From: Candidatus Magasanikiibacteriota bacterium
GTDB taxonomy: Bacteria; Patescibacteriota; Patescibacteriia; Magasanikbacterales; UBA922
DNA length: 18,095 nucleotides
Reading direction: 5' to 3'
NCBI GenBank assembly: GCA_023246565.1
Contig: JAHFIE010000017.1
Coordinates: 1 to 18,095 of the forward strand
This document shows, piece after piece, positions 1 to 7,430 of the stretch. A program made the position numbers and the translations under genes. Every line of letters begins with the position of its first letter. Position 1 is the first letter of the stretch. The notes beneath the pieces were generated by a model, which ran no database searches, had not been told where the DNA came from, and worked only from the letters and a program-made list of their open reading frames with translations.

Positions 1-1
1 T

Positions 2-703
2 CTTGGTTGGCTCACTATTCCAGAAACTGCTGCACGAAGTGTTTTTGACCGAATTTCATTTTTTTTGTATCGACTCGCTATACCTCGTCTAACCAATGAT
101 ATTGGATCAGGATTAAACAAGGGTACAAACATTGGGGACAATCAATGTTCTCCAGAAAACGCTACCATAGAACGCTTGGAAGAAGAAAATGTTGCCTTAC
201 GAGATCAGCTTAATTTTTTGCGTGATACACCGCGACATGTTGGTGCTGATGTTATTGGACGAAATATTGATCCCATGGGAACAACGATTATTATTAACCG
301 TGGTGCAAAAGATGGTATTGCGGTCGGCAATCCAGTCATTATTGGTCGAGGATTTATGATTGGTGCTGTTGCTCGAGTCGATTCAACAACCTCTATTGTA
401 CGGCTACTCAGTGATAATCATAGTAAGGTTGGCGCTACGGTTGCTAATCGCGATAAAAGTATTGGTATTGTTGAAGGTGGTTTTGGTATTACGGTGCGTC
501 TTAATTTTATTCCGCAAAATGAAGTTGTTCGACCTGGGGATGTGGTTATTAGTTCTGGTCTTGAAGCAACCATTCCTCGGGGATTAAGCATAGGAACTGT
601 GGAAATTGTAGAAAAAAATCCTCAAGAACCGTTTCAAAAAGCTATTCTTAAACCATTGGCTGATTTGCATGCTCTTACCGTGGTCTCGGTTATTATTTAT
701 TAA
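2..703 (+). CDS. mreC: Rod shape-determining protein MreC (5'-truncated by window)
   Basis: MreC is the periplasmic scaffold of the elongasome; it links MreB/MreD to the PBP2-RodA peptidoglycan synthase. The reading frame is open from base 2 with no stop, so the start and the N-terminal membrane anchor lie upstream; 233 residues are visible. A short charged coiled coil (starting IERLEEENVALRDQL, about bases 168-213) precedes the double beta-barrel MreC domain, which shows typical Gly/Val/Ile-rich strands: VIGRN, INRGAKDGI, GNPVI, GRGFMIGAVARV, RPGDVVISSGL. The C-terminus ends shortly after the second barrel, as is usual for the family. The gene is followed after 15 bp by mreD and then mrdA, the classic mreCD-mrdA order. 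An in-frame TTG at 65 is not the true start, because MreC-like sequence continues upstream of it. Confidence 0.93.
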   Translation, partial: LGWLTIPETAARSVFDRISFFLYRLAIPRLTNDIGSGLNKGTNIGDNQCSPENATIERLEEENVALRDQLNFLRDTPRHVGADVIGRNIDPMGTTIIINRGAKDGIAVGNPVIIGRGFMIGAVARVDSTTSIVRLLSDNHSKVGATVANRDKSIGIVEGGFGITVRLNFIPQNEVVRPGDVVISSGLEATIPRGLSIGTVEIVEKNPQEPFQKAILKPLADLHALTVVSVIIY

Positions 704-718
704 GGACCTCGAGATTAT

Positions 719-1237
719 ATGATTCGTTTTTTTATTCGAGGATCGCTGTATACGTTTTTGCTCATCATCATACTGCTTGTTCAATTTATTTTTTTATTTT
801 TTTTACCTTCGCCGTTTAATAAAATTAATGTGATAATGATAGCGCTCATGATTATGCTGCTCTCATCTGATAATGGACGCGTGGTTTGGTTTGCCGCGCT
901 TATATACTTCTGTCTTGAATTATATGCCATTACCCCTTTTGGTATTCTTTTTGCTTCAGGAACACTATCCATGCTTTTTTTGGTTTGGATATATCGATCA
1001 TTATTTACGAATCGAAGTTTGGTTGCTGCCGCTGCCTTGACTGCGGTGGGATTGTTTTTATATCGAGTTTTGTACTCAATAGGAATTTTCATGGTCAGTT
1101 CTGAATGGGACTGGAATGCAGTACTCACAACCTATGGTTTTGAATTTATAGTCTCAGTTCCGACAGGAGCACTCATTTACGCAATAATTTCCCGACTTCT
1201 CACTCAGTTAAAGATTGGTGAATTGCCACAACCATAA
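719..1237 (+). CDS. mreD: Rod shape-determining membrane protein MreD
   Basis: This is a small integral membrane subunit of the elongasome that bridges MreC and the PBP2/RodA machinery. The 172-residue product is very hydrophobic, with about five or six predicted membrane spans (roughly residues 8-30, 33-50, 53-72, 76-95, 100-125 and 138-160). That matches MreD in length and topology, although MreD has few sequence motifs. The call therefore rests on topology plus position directly between mreC and mrdA. AAGGA at 702-706 could serve as a ribosome binding site, but it lies 12 nt from the ATG, a long spacing. The stop lies 2 nt before the mrdA start, so translational coupling is likely. Confidence 0.85.
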   Translation: MIRFFIRGSLYTFLLIIILLVQFIFLFFLPSPFNKINVIMIALMIMLLSSDNGRVVWFAALIYFCLELYAITPFGILFASGTLSMLFLVWIYRSLFTNRSLVAAAALTAVGLFLYRVLYSIGIFMVSSEWDWNAVLTTYGFEFIVSVPTGALIYAIISRLLTQLKIGELPQP

Positions 1238-1239
1238 CT

Positions 1240-3273
1240 ATGCCTGAATTTGATCCTTTTTTATTGGATTTGGATAAAAAATCGACTCGACGTCGACCTC
1301 GTTGGTTTCATCTGCCAGGGATTTATCGTACCCGTTGGGTAGAAGAAAATTTTGATGTTGAATCTGTTGAACGAGCAGCTCGTTTTATTCCTCGTGGTAC
1401 TTCTCATGTTGGTAGTAGTCTTTCTCGAGTTCGATTACGATTTTTATATTATGCAGTCATAACTGCGCTCGCAGTACTTATGACTCGACTGGTATATTTA
1501 CAAATTTTTCAAGGAAATCACTATCGACAATTGGCTGAAAATAATAGTGAACGTATTATTCCTATTTCTTCGGAACGTGGATTGGTTTTTGATCGTCGTG
1601 GTCGTCAATTAACCAAAAATATTGCTAATTTTTCATTGGTTCTTATTCCTCAAGATTTGCCCCGTGAACCAGGCGCGCGCGCAGAAGTCATTGCTCGAGC
1701 AGCTGCGATTGCAGGACGCAAATCTGAAGATATTCAAACATTGATTGATGAATTTCGTGCCTATCGTCAGGATTCTTTGGTTATCAAAGGAGATTTGGAT
1801 TATGATACTGCGCTGAAATTACATATTCAAAGTTCTGGTGTTCATGGTATTTTTATTGCTGAAGGTAGTAAACGTTGGTATGGTCTCAGTGATGAGACGC
1901 CCTTGCTGGGCAGTACTCTTGAAGGGAAAAATGATCAGAGAATACTTCCTTTATCCCTATCTCATATTCTTGGTTATATGGGAAAATTGGATCAGGCTGA
2001 GATTAATCGATTGTATGATAAAGGATATCTACCATCAGACACGATTGGAAAAACCGGTATTGAAAAAATATATGAATCAGTTTTACGGGGAGAATATGGT
2101 CGACGTCGAGTAGAAGTGAATGTTCAAGGCAAAGAACAATCAATATTGGCAGAATCAGCACCAAAGCTTGGGTACCATCTCAGTTTGGCAATTGATGTGG
2201 CAATGCAGCAAAAACTTGAATCAATCATGTTGAATTATTTAAAACAGACCCATACATCAAGAGCTGCGGGAATTGTTATGGATCCACGGACCGGAGAAAT
2301 TTTAGCCATCGTGAGTTTACCGGGTTTTCAAAATAATGATTTTGCGGGTGGTATTGATTCAATGGTATATGATCGGTATATCAATGATCCGGATCATCCT
2401 CTGTTTAATAGGGCAATTTCTGGAGTTTATCCGTCTGGTTCTACTATTAAACCGGTCATAGCTTCGGCTGCTCTCGAAGAAGGAATTATTAACCCAAACA
2501 CTTCTTTTTTAAGTGTTGGAGGTCTTCAGGTTGGGCCATGGTTTTTTCCTGATTGGAAACCCGGCGGGCATGGCACCACGAATGTGACGAAATCTTTGGC
2601 TTGGTCAGTGAATACTTTTTACTACTATATTGGCGGTGGTTATGGTTCATTTTCTGGTCTTGGAGTAGATAAAATTACTGGATATTTACGTCGGTTTGGA
2701 TTTGGTAGTTTTTTGGGTGTTGATTTGTCTGGTGAAGAATCCGGATTTGTTCCAACAAAACAATGGAAACAAGAAACAAAACATGAGCCTTGGTATATTG
2801 GGGACACGTATAATCTTTCCATTGGTCAGGGTGATTTATTGGTTACACCGTTACAAATCGCTGCTGAAACAATGGTAGTCGCGAATGGTGGAACATTGTA
2901 TCGACCCCGTGTAGCAAAGGGGATAATCAACCCGGTTACTTCAGTCGAAGAACCACTACAATCTGATATTCTTCGTCAATCAATCGTAAAAGATGAAACT
3001 CTTCTCATTATTCGTCAAGGTATGCGGGAATGTGTTACGTATGGTTCTTGCCATGGTTTATCCCGTCTTCCTTTTCCAGCAGCAGGCAAAACCGGTACAG
3101 CACAATGGAACAGTGCTAAGCCAAATCATGCCTGGTTTACCTCCTTTGCTCCATTTAACAAACCGGAAATTACGGTAACAATTTTAGTGGAAGAAGGGCG
3201 CGAAGGAAGCGCTGTCGCTGCACCGATTGCGAATGAATTTTATGCCTGGTGGTGGGAGTATAGAAATACTTGA
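1240..3273 (+). CDS. mrdA: Penicillin-binding protein 2 (elongasome transpeptidase)
   Basis: This is the class B PBP that cross-links peptidoglycan during cell elongation with RodA. All three transpeptidase motifs are visible: SxxK as STIK at residues 401-404 (serine nucleophile S401), SxN as SVN at 456-458, and KTG at 617-619 followed by TAQW. The N-terminus has an unusually long, basic cytoplasmic tail (about 65 residues with runs such as STRRRPRW). A single membrane anchor follows at about residues 68-88 (FLYYAVITALAVLMTRLVYL) and then the PBP dimerisation domain (SERGLVFDRRGRQL). At 677 residues it is slightly longer than typical PBP2 (about 630), mostly because of the tail. It starts 2 nt after mreD and ends in TGA, which overlaps the greA promoter. 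No rodA gene is visible in the window. Confidence 0.95.
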   Translation: MPEFDPFLLDLDKKSTRRRPRWFHLPGIYRTRWVEENFDVESVERAARFIPRGTSHVGSSLSRVRLRFLYYAVITALAVLMTRLVYLQIFQGNHYRQLAENNSERIIPISSERGLVFDRRGRQLTKNIANFSLVLIPQDLPREPGARAEVIARAAAIAGRKSEDIQTLIDEFRAYRQDSLVIKGDLDYDTALKLHIQSSGVHGIFIAEGSKRWYGLSDETPLLGSTLEGKNDQRILPLSLSHILGYMGKLDQAEINRLYDKGYLPSDTIGKTGIEKIYESVLRGEYGRRRVEVNVQGKEQSILAESAPKLGYHLSLAIDVAMQQKLESIMLNYLKQTHTSRAAGIVMDPRTGEILAIVSLPGFQNNDFAGGIDSMVYDRYINDPDHPLFNRAISGVYPSGSTIKPVIASAALEEGIINPNTSFLSVGGLQVGPWFFPDWKPGGHGTTNVTKSLAWSVNTFYYYIGGGYGSFSGLGVDKITGYLRRFGFGSFLGVDLSGEESGFVPTKQWKQETKHEPWYIGDTYNLSIGQGDLLVTPLQIAAETMVVANGGTLYRPRVAKGIINPVTSVEEPLQSDILRQSIVKDETLLIIRQGMRECVTYGSCHGLSRLPFPAAGKTGTAQWNSAKPNHAWFTSFAPFNKPEITVTILVEEGREGSAVAAPIANEFYAWWWEYRNT

Positions 3274-3297
3274 CCATTAAGCCAAATTTGTTATACT
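3270..3297 (+). promoter_or_regulatory. Predicted sigma70-type promoter for greA
   Basis: A TTGACC -35 element (3270-3275) and a TATACT -10 element (3292-3297) are separated by 16 bp and lie upstream of greA. The -35 box overlaps the mrdA TGA stop (3271-3273). Transcription would start near 3304, giving a leader of only about 26 nt before the greA ATG, and no Shine-Dalgarno sequence is visible in it. The match is to consensus only. Confidence 0.6.
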
Positions 3298-3329
3298 TTT
3301 ACTATGTCTTTTAATCTTTGTTATGACGT

Positions 3330-3803
3330 ATGGTTGATGATATTCAATATGTAACCCAAGATAAATTAGAGGCTCTTGAAAGCGAACTCAAGGAACTTAA
3401 AACAAATACCATTCCTTTAATTGCGAAACGGATTGACGAAGCGCGCCAAATGGGTGATTTATCTGAAAATGCAGAGTACCACGCTGCTCGTGAAGAAATG
3501 GGTTGGGCACAGGGTCGTTCACGGGAAATTCAGCATATTCTTGATCATGTTTCAGTATTTAGGGGCCAGAGTTCCACAAGTAAAAATAAATCAGTTACCA
3601 TTGGTTCAACTATTGTGGTGCAATCAAATGGTAAGGAAAAAGAATTTACGATTGTTGGTGCTCAAGAAGCAGATCCTATTAATGGTCTTATTTCCAATGA
3701 ATCACCGCTTGGTCAAGCTTTTTTGGGCAAAGAAAAAGGTGCTTCTGTTGAAGTAAAAGTTCCTGCTGGAGTTCAGGTTTATACTGTTCTTGATATTAAG
3801 TAA
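3330..3803 (+). CDS. greA: Transcription elongation factor GreA
   Basis: GreA enters the RNA polymerase secondary channel and stimulates cleavage of backtracked transcripts. The 157-residue length is typical of the family. Residues 1-75 form the antiparallel coiled coil, with the conserved tip motif GDLSENAEYHAA; the acidic residues that position the catalytic Mg2+ correspond to D43 and E46. Residues from about 80 form the FKBP-like C-terminal domain (TIVVQSNGKEKEF, ISNESPLGQAFLGKEKG). The ATG at 3330 gives the normal N-terminus just before the coiled coil. The gene appears to have its own promoter and is separated by about 210 bp from lysS, so it may be transcribed alone or read through into lysS. 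Confidence 0.95.
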   Translation: MVDDIQYVTQDKLEALESELKELKTNTIPLIAKRIDEARQMGDLSENAEYHAAREEMGWAQGRSREIQHILDHVSVFRGQSSTSKNKSVTIGSTIVVQSNGKEKEFTIVGAQEADPINGLISNESPLGQAFLGKEKGASVEVKVPAGVQVYTVLDIK

Positions 3804-3889
3804 TCGGAAAATACTAGACTGTTAGGTGTAAAAAATCCAAACTTGCTTTTAATCTATTGTGGATCATTGACTGTTATTCTAATCATGAC

Positions 3890-3989
3890 TGTCATTCTGG
3901 CCCTGATTTTCATCAGGGTAAACTCCAGCCAGAATCTAGTATTTATTAATGTAATTCAATTTTGGATTCTGGCTTTCGCCAGAATGACA
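3890..3989. repeat. Nested inverted-repeat element (REP/MITE-like)
   Basis: A 100 bp element is bounded by perfect 12 bp terminal inverted repeats: TGTCATTCTGGC at 3890-3901 and GCCAGAATGACA at 3978-3989. Inside are a second inverted pair (GCCAGAATC at 3928-3936 with GATTCTGGC at 3965-3973) and a hairpin CCCTGA-TTTTCA-TCAGGG (3901-3918). The right end is itself a tight hairpin, ATTCTGGC-TTTC-GCCAGAAT. The layout resembles the small dRS3/REP-like palindromic repeats (ATTCxxG...CxxGAAT type) dispersed in many genomes. Only this copy lies in the window, so mobility is inferred. It sits in the greA-lysS gap, close to the lysS start. Confidence 0.7.
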
Positions 3990-4015
3990 TTACCCAAGAT
4001 ATTGTTTTTACTTCT

Positions 4016-5941
4016 ATGCCCCATGAAAAACCAGTACTTGATATTAATGATGAATATGCCATTCGTCTTAATAAACTCCATGATCTTGGTGCAGATGGGG
4101 AATCACTGTATCCGGCCAAAGCCGGACGAGTCCACCTTATAAAAGAAGCTTTGTCGCAAGACCTAGGAAGTGAGGTTGTCATAGCTGGCCGTATTATGAC
4201 CAAGCGTGATATGGGTAAACTCACGTTTTGTCATATTCAAGATGAATCCGGCCGGATTCAGGTCGCTCTTAAAAAAGATGATCTATCTGAAGAGGAATAC
4301 ATAAAATTTGCTAAAAAAATTGATACTGGAGATATTGTGCGTGTTCGTGGTGAGCGATTTGTCACGCATAAAGGTGAAGAATCAGTTTTGGTCAAAGAAT
4401 GGGCATTACTCTCCAAAGCTTTATTGCCATTACCAGAAAAATTTCATGGATTACAAGATATTGAAGTTCGTTATCGTCAGCGTTATCTTGATTTATTATC
4501 CAATCCAGAATCAATGCGTGTTGCCCAAGTTCGGAGTAATCTTGTTCGGGCATTACGGAATTATTTTGATCGTCTTGGGTTTTATGAAGTTGAAACACCT
4601 ATTTTACAAACACTCTACGGTGGAGCGCTTGCAAAACCTTTTGTTACCTACCACAACGCTCTTGATATCCCACTGTACTTACGCGTTGCGCCGGAATTAT
4701 ATTTAAAGCGGCTCATGGTGGGTGGTTTTGAAAAAGTATATGAAATAGCAAAATGTTTTCGAAATGAAGGAATTGACCATAATCATAATCCTGAATTTAC
4801 TCAGATTGAATTTTATTGGGCTTACGCGGATTATCATGATCTCATGAATACCATGGAAGATCTTTTACCGTATTTAATTACTTCAGTTGGTTTACCCCTT
4901 AAATTTATTACCAACGGTCAAGAAATTGATTTTACTCCACCGTACCCAAGAATCAGCATGCGTGACCTTATTCGGCAATACGCAAAGATCGATATTGAAG
5001 ATTATCCGGATCAAGGTTCAATGCTTGCTGTAGCTCATAAACTTGCTGTCGAAGGAGTGAATGAAACTCTTGATCGTGGCACCTTGGTTGATGAAATTTA
5101 CAAAAAATACGTTCGACCGTTTATTATCAATCCTATTTTCATGATTGACCATCCGGTAGAGCTTTCTCCTCTTGCAAAACGTCGGACTGATAACCCTCAC
5201 TATGTTGAGCGTTTTCAACTACTCTGTATTGGGGGAAATGAATTATGTAATGCCTTTTCTGAGCTTAATGATCCACTTGATCAAGAAGCACGGTTTCGAG
5301 AACAAGTAGAAAATCGTGCAGCAGGCAATGAAGAAAGCATGCTCTATGATGAGGATTTTATTACTGCGTTAAAACATGGCATGCCCCCGACCGGTGGATT
5401 AGGTATGGGTATTGATCGTTTGGTCAAACTTTTGGTTGATGCGCAAAATTTAAAAGAAGTTATTTTATTTCCCACATTAAAACCCGTGGATGCGAAGACA
5501 CCTGATTTTGGAAAATCCAAAAAAACCATGGTCGCGCATGCGGTTCTGCTTGATACGCCGGATATTCCCGGCTGGAGCAAATTAAACGCGGCGGCGCATT
5601 TGTCGGCGGCTCTTGGCGCGCGCGAAGGAAAAAAGTTAATTCATATGGAATCAACCAAAACGACTGACGGAGAACGAATTCCGATGAATATCCAGCATGC
5701 CATTGTAATGAAATCTGCGTCAAACCGCGCCGATTTATTGGAATTAAAACATGTCGCGGAAAAATCGGATTTGACGGTAACCTGTTTTACTGAAGAAATG
5801 CGTGATTCGAGTGATGATGAAAAAGTTAAGGCACAACAAGAGGTAAAATCAGCAAACCAAATCGGATTTTTAGGAATTCTCGTATTCGGAGAAAAAAAAC
5901 ATGTGGAAAAAATGACTGAGAAATTTTCTTTGTATGGTTAA
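4016..5941 (+). CDS. lysS: Class II lysyl-tRNA synthetase with extra C-terminal DUF2000/PTH2-like domain
   Basis: The enzyme charges tRNA-Lys with lysine. The N-terminal OB-fold anticodon-binding domain (about residues 55-140) is followed by the class II catalytic core. That core has the GGALAKPF element, motif 2 with the EIAKCFRNEG stretch at 243-252 (catalytic R249), ELCNAFSELNDP, and motif 3 GLGMGIDRL at 461-469. Ordinary LysS proteins end about here at roughly 490-500 residues; this one continues to 641. Residues about 505-641 (start MVAHAVLLDT, then WSKLNAAAHLSAALGAREGK and IGFLGILVFG) look like the DUF2000/peptidyl-tRNA hydrolase 2 fold. The first 100 bases of this tail (5528-5627) are 62% G+C by count, against 36% in 5401-5500. 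I chose ATG 4016; an in-frame TTG at 3962 lies inside the repeat and encodes repeat-derived residues (DSGFRQND). No Shine-Dalgarno sequence is visible. The core call is firm; the tail identity is from recall of the fold's pattern. Confidence 0.95.
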   Translation: MPHEKPVLDINDEYAIRLNKLHDLGADGESLYPAKAGRVHLIKEALSQDLGSEVVIAGRIMTKRDMGKLTFCHIQDESGRIQVALKKDDLSEEEYIKFAKKIDTGDIVRVRGERFVTHKGEESVLVKEWALLSKALLPLPEKFHGLQDIEVRYRQRYLDLLSNPESMRVAQVRSNLVRALRNYFDRLGFYEVETPILQTLYGGALAKPFVTYHNALDIPLYLRVAPELYLKRLMVGGFEKVYEIAKCFRNEGIDHNHNPEFTQIEFYWAYADYHDLMNTMEDLLPYLITSVGLPLKFITNGQEIDFTPPYPRISMRDLIRQYAKIDIEDYPDQGSMLAVAHKLAVEGVNETLDRGTLVDEIYKKYVRPFIINPIFMIDHPVELSPLAKRRTDNPHYVERFQLLCIGGNELCNAFSELNDPLDQEARFREQVENRAAGNEESMLYDEDFITALKHGMPPTGGLGMGIDRLVKLLVDAQNLKEVILFPTLKPVDAKTPDFGKSKKTMVAHAVLLDTPDIPGWSKLNAAAHLSAALGAREGKKLIHMESTKTTDGERIPMNIQHAIVMKSASNRADLLELKHVAEKSDLTVTCFTEEMRDSSDDEKVKAQQEVKSANQIGFLGILVFGEKKHVEKMTEKFSLYG

Positions 5942-5942
5942 T

Positions 5943-6365
5943 ATGGCCAAAACCGTCATGATTTTTGGCACATTTGATATTCTCCATAGTGGTCATTTGT
6001 CCTTGATGCGTCAGGCAAAAAAATTAGGCGAGACTTTAATTGTTGTCGTAGCGCGTGATCAACGAGTAAAAAAAATAAAAGGAAGTTTTCCAATTCATTC
6101 AGAACATGAACGCGTTGATTTTCTTTCTGAAATTACATTGGTTGACCGAGTAATCCTTGGTGGCGCGCGTGATGTGTACCAGGTTATTAAAAAAATAAAA
6201 CCTGGTATCATCGCGCTTGGGTACGACCAAAAAATTTTTGTTGATGATTTGCAATCTACGTTGGATAGATTTTCCTTATCTACCAAAATTGTCCGCTTGA
6301 AACCCTATAAATCAAAGACACGCAAATCAGATATCATTAAAAAACATCTGTTGAAAACAGTATGA
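5943..6365 (+). CDS. RibL/TagD-family cytidylyltransferase (probable FAD synthetase-like)
   Basis: A 140-residue single-domain nucleotidyltransferase of the HxGH superfamily. The N-terminal FGTFDILHSGH places the catalytic HSGH at residues 15-18. LIVVVARDQRVKKIKG and the KPGIIALGYDQ segment further along match archaeal FAD synthetase RibL more closely than glycerol-3-phosphate cytidylyltransferase TagD, as I recall these families. The expected reaction is transfer of AMP or CMP to a phosphorylated acceptor, FMN if it is RibL-like. The TagD alternative (CDP-glycerol) cannot be ruled out from sequence alone. ATG 5943 lies 1 nt after the lysS stop; an in-frame ATG at 5934 overlapping lysS would add three residues. 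The stop overlaps the next start as ATGA, so the genes are probably translationally coupled. Confidence 0.8.
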   Translation: MAKTVMIFGTFDILHSGHLSLMRQAKKLGETLIVVVARDQRVKKIKGSFPIHSEHERVDFLSEITLVDRVILGGARDVYQVIKKIKPGIIALGYDQKIFVDDLQSTLDRFSLSTKIVRLKPYKSKTRKSDIIKKHLLKTV

Positions 6366-7408
6366 ATCGAGAGCTTCTTATCGCTACGACGAACAAAGGA
6401 AAACTTCGTGAAATTGAAGCTTTTTTAGAAACCATGCCGTTTACGTTTTTATCATTATCTGACCTTAAGGAAACTGTTCAAGCACCAAAAGAAGTAGGGG
6501 GGACTCTTTGGGAAAATGCTCTTCTTAAGGCTCGGCACTATGCCGAAAAAACCGGTTATTTAACGTTGGCAGATGATACGGGTATTTTTATTGATACTTT
6601 GGGAGGTTGGCCAGGAATAATGAGTGCGCGTGTTTCAGGCACGAGTGAAGGCCGTGTGGCTGTAATTGGAGAGAAAGTTAAGACTTTAGCACAAGACCAA
6701 AGACAAGCAAGTTTTAAAGCAAGTTTGGCTTTGGTTGACCCCTTATCAAAAGTAGATTTTTTGGCTCATGGAGAAGCACGTGGTGAAATGTTGGATGAAC
6801 CAGGTGGAAACGGCTCAGGATTTGGTTTTGATTATGATGTCCTGTTTTATAGCCCAGAAGTGAAAAAAGTTTTTTCCGAACTAACGATCAATGAAAAAAA
6901 TGCCGTGTCACACCGCGGTAAAGCCCTCATCCGGATCAAACATCATTTGCAAAATACGTATGTCGCCAAACACATTGTCGTTCCGTTTGCCTTGATTGTA
7001 AAAGATGAAAAAGTTTTAATGAACTTGCGCAATGATCCGCATCGCCCCGAATATCACAACAAATGGGAATTTCCGGGCGGAAAAGTTGAATTTGGTGAGA
7101 CTATGCACGAGAACATGATTCGCGAAGTCAAGGAAGAAGTTGGTTATGATGTAGAAATTATCAAAATGCTGCAACATATTGCCGTAGAAAGCCAGATCCA
7201 CAAAACATACGCGTATCAAATTTTTTTAGTCCCTTATGTTTGTAACATTATTGGCGGAAAAGGGAAATTTTCTGATGGTGAAGTTTTGGAAACGCAGTGG
7301 TTTGAACCAGATGATGTATTAAACCATGAACTAATAGGGGAGAATGCAAAGATGTATGAGGAATTATTGCCTGAGCTAAAGGAAGTTATTGCATTACAAA
7401 AAAATTAA
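6362..7408 (+). CDS. Ham1/RdgB NTP pyrophosphatase fused to a Nudix hydrolase
   Basis: A two-domain house-cleaning enzyme of 348 residues. Residues 1-198 are the Ham1/RdgB (ITPase) family, which hydrolyses dITP, XTP and related non-canonical NTPs to NMP and pyrophosphate. Visible signatures are LIATTNKGKLREIE, LADDTGIFIDTLGGWPG with SARVSG, GSGFGFDYD and SHRGKAL. From about residue 201 a Nudix domain begins. Its Nudix box is complete: G240, E246, R254-E255, E258-E259, G261 (consensus GX5EX7REUXEEXGU), preceded by KWEFPGG. A MutT-like role in removing oxidised or other damaged nucleotides is plausible for this half. The start overlaps the previous stop by ATGA. The coding sequence is continuous across the junction with no frameshift, so the fusion is real in this assembly. 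In most bacteria the two activities are separate proteins. Confidence 0.9.
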   Translation: MNRELLIATTNKGKLREIEAFLETMPFTFLSLSDLKETVQAPKEVGGTLWENALLKARHYAEKTGYLTLADDTGIFIDTLGGWPGIMSARVSGTSEGRVAVIGEKVKTLAQDQRQASFKASLALVDPLSKVDFLAHGEARGEMLDEPGGNGSGFGFDYDVLFYSPEVKKVFSELTINEKNAVSHRGKALIRIKHHLQNTYVAKHIVVPFALIVKDEKVLMNLRNDPHRPEYHNKWEFPGGKVEFGETMHENMIREVKEEVGYDVEIIKMLQHIAVESQIHKTYAYQIFLVPYVCNIIGGKGKFSDGEVLETQWFEPDDVLNHELIGENAKMYEELLPELKEVIALQKN

Positions 7409-7430
7409 AATTTATTTGGTACATAATTTT

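Noticed and set aside
3962..4015. TTG at 3962 as the lysS start
   Set aside because: The added 18 residues are encoded largely by the inverted repeat and do not resemble LysS N-termini; ATG 4016 gives a normal start.
3843..4142. 99-codon open frame on the + strand across the repeat and lysS start
   Set aside because: Low-complexity hydrophobic translation, overlaps the repeat and the well-supported lysS frame; no family resemblance.
7389..7430. ATG 7389 as the serS start
   Set aside because: It lies inside the preceding gene and adds residues unlike SerRS; MLDITFIRDN at 7431 is the canonical beginning.
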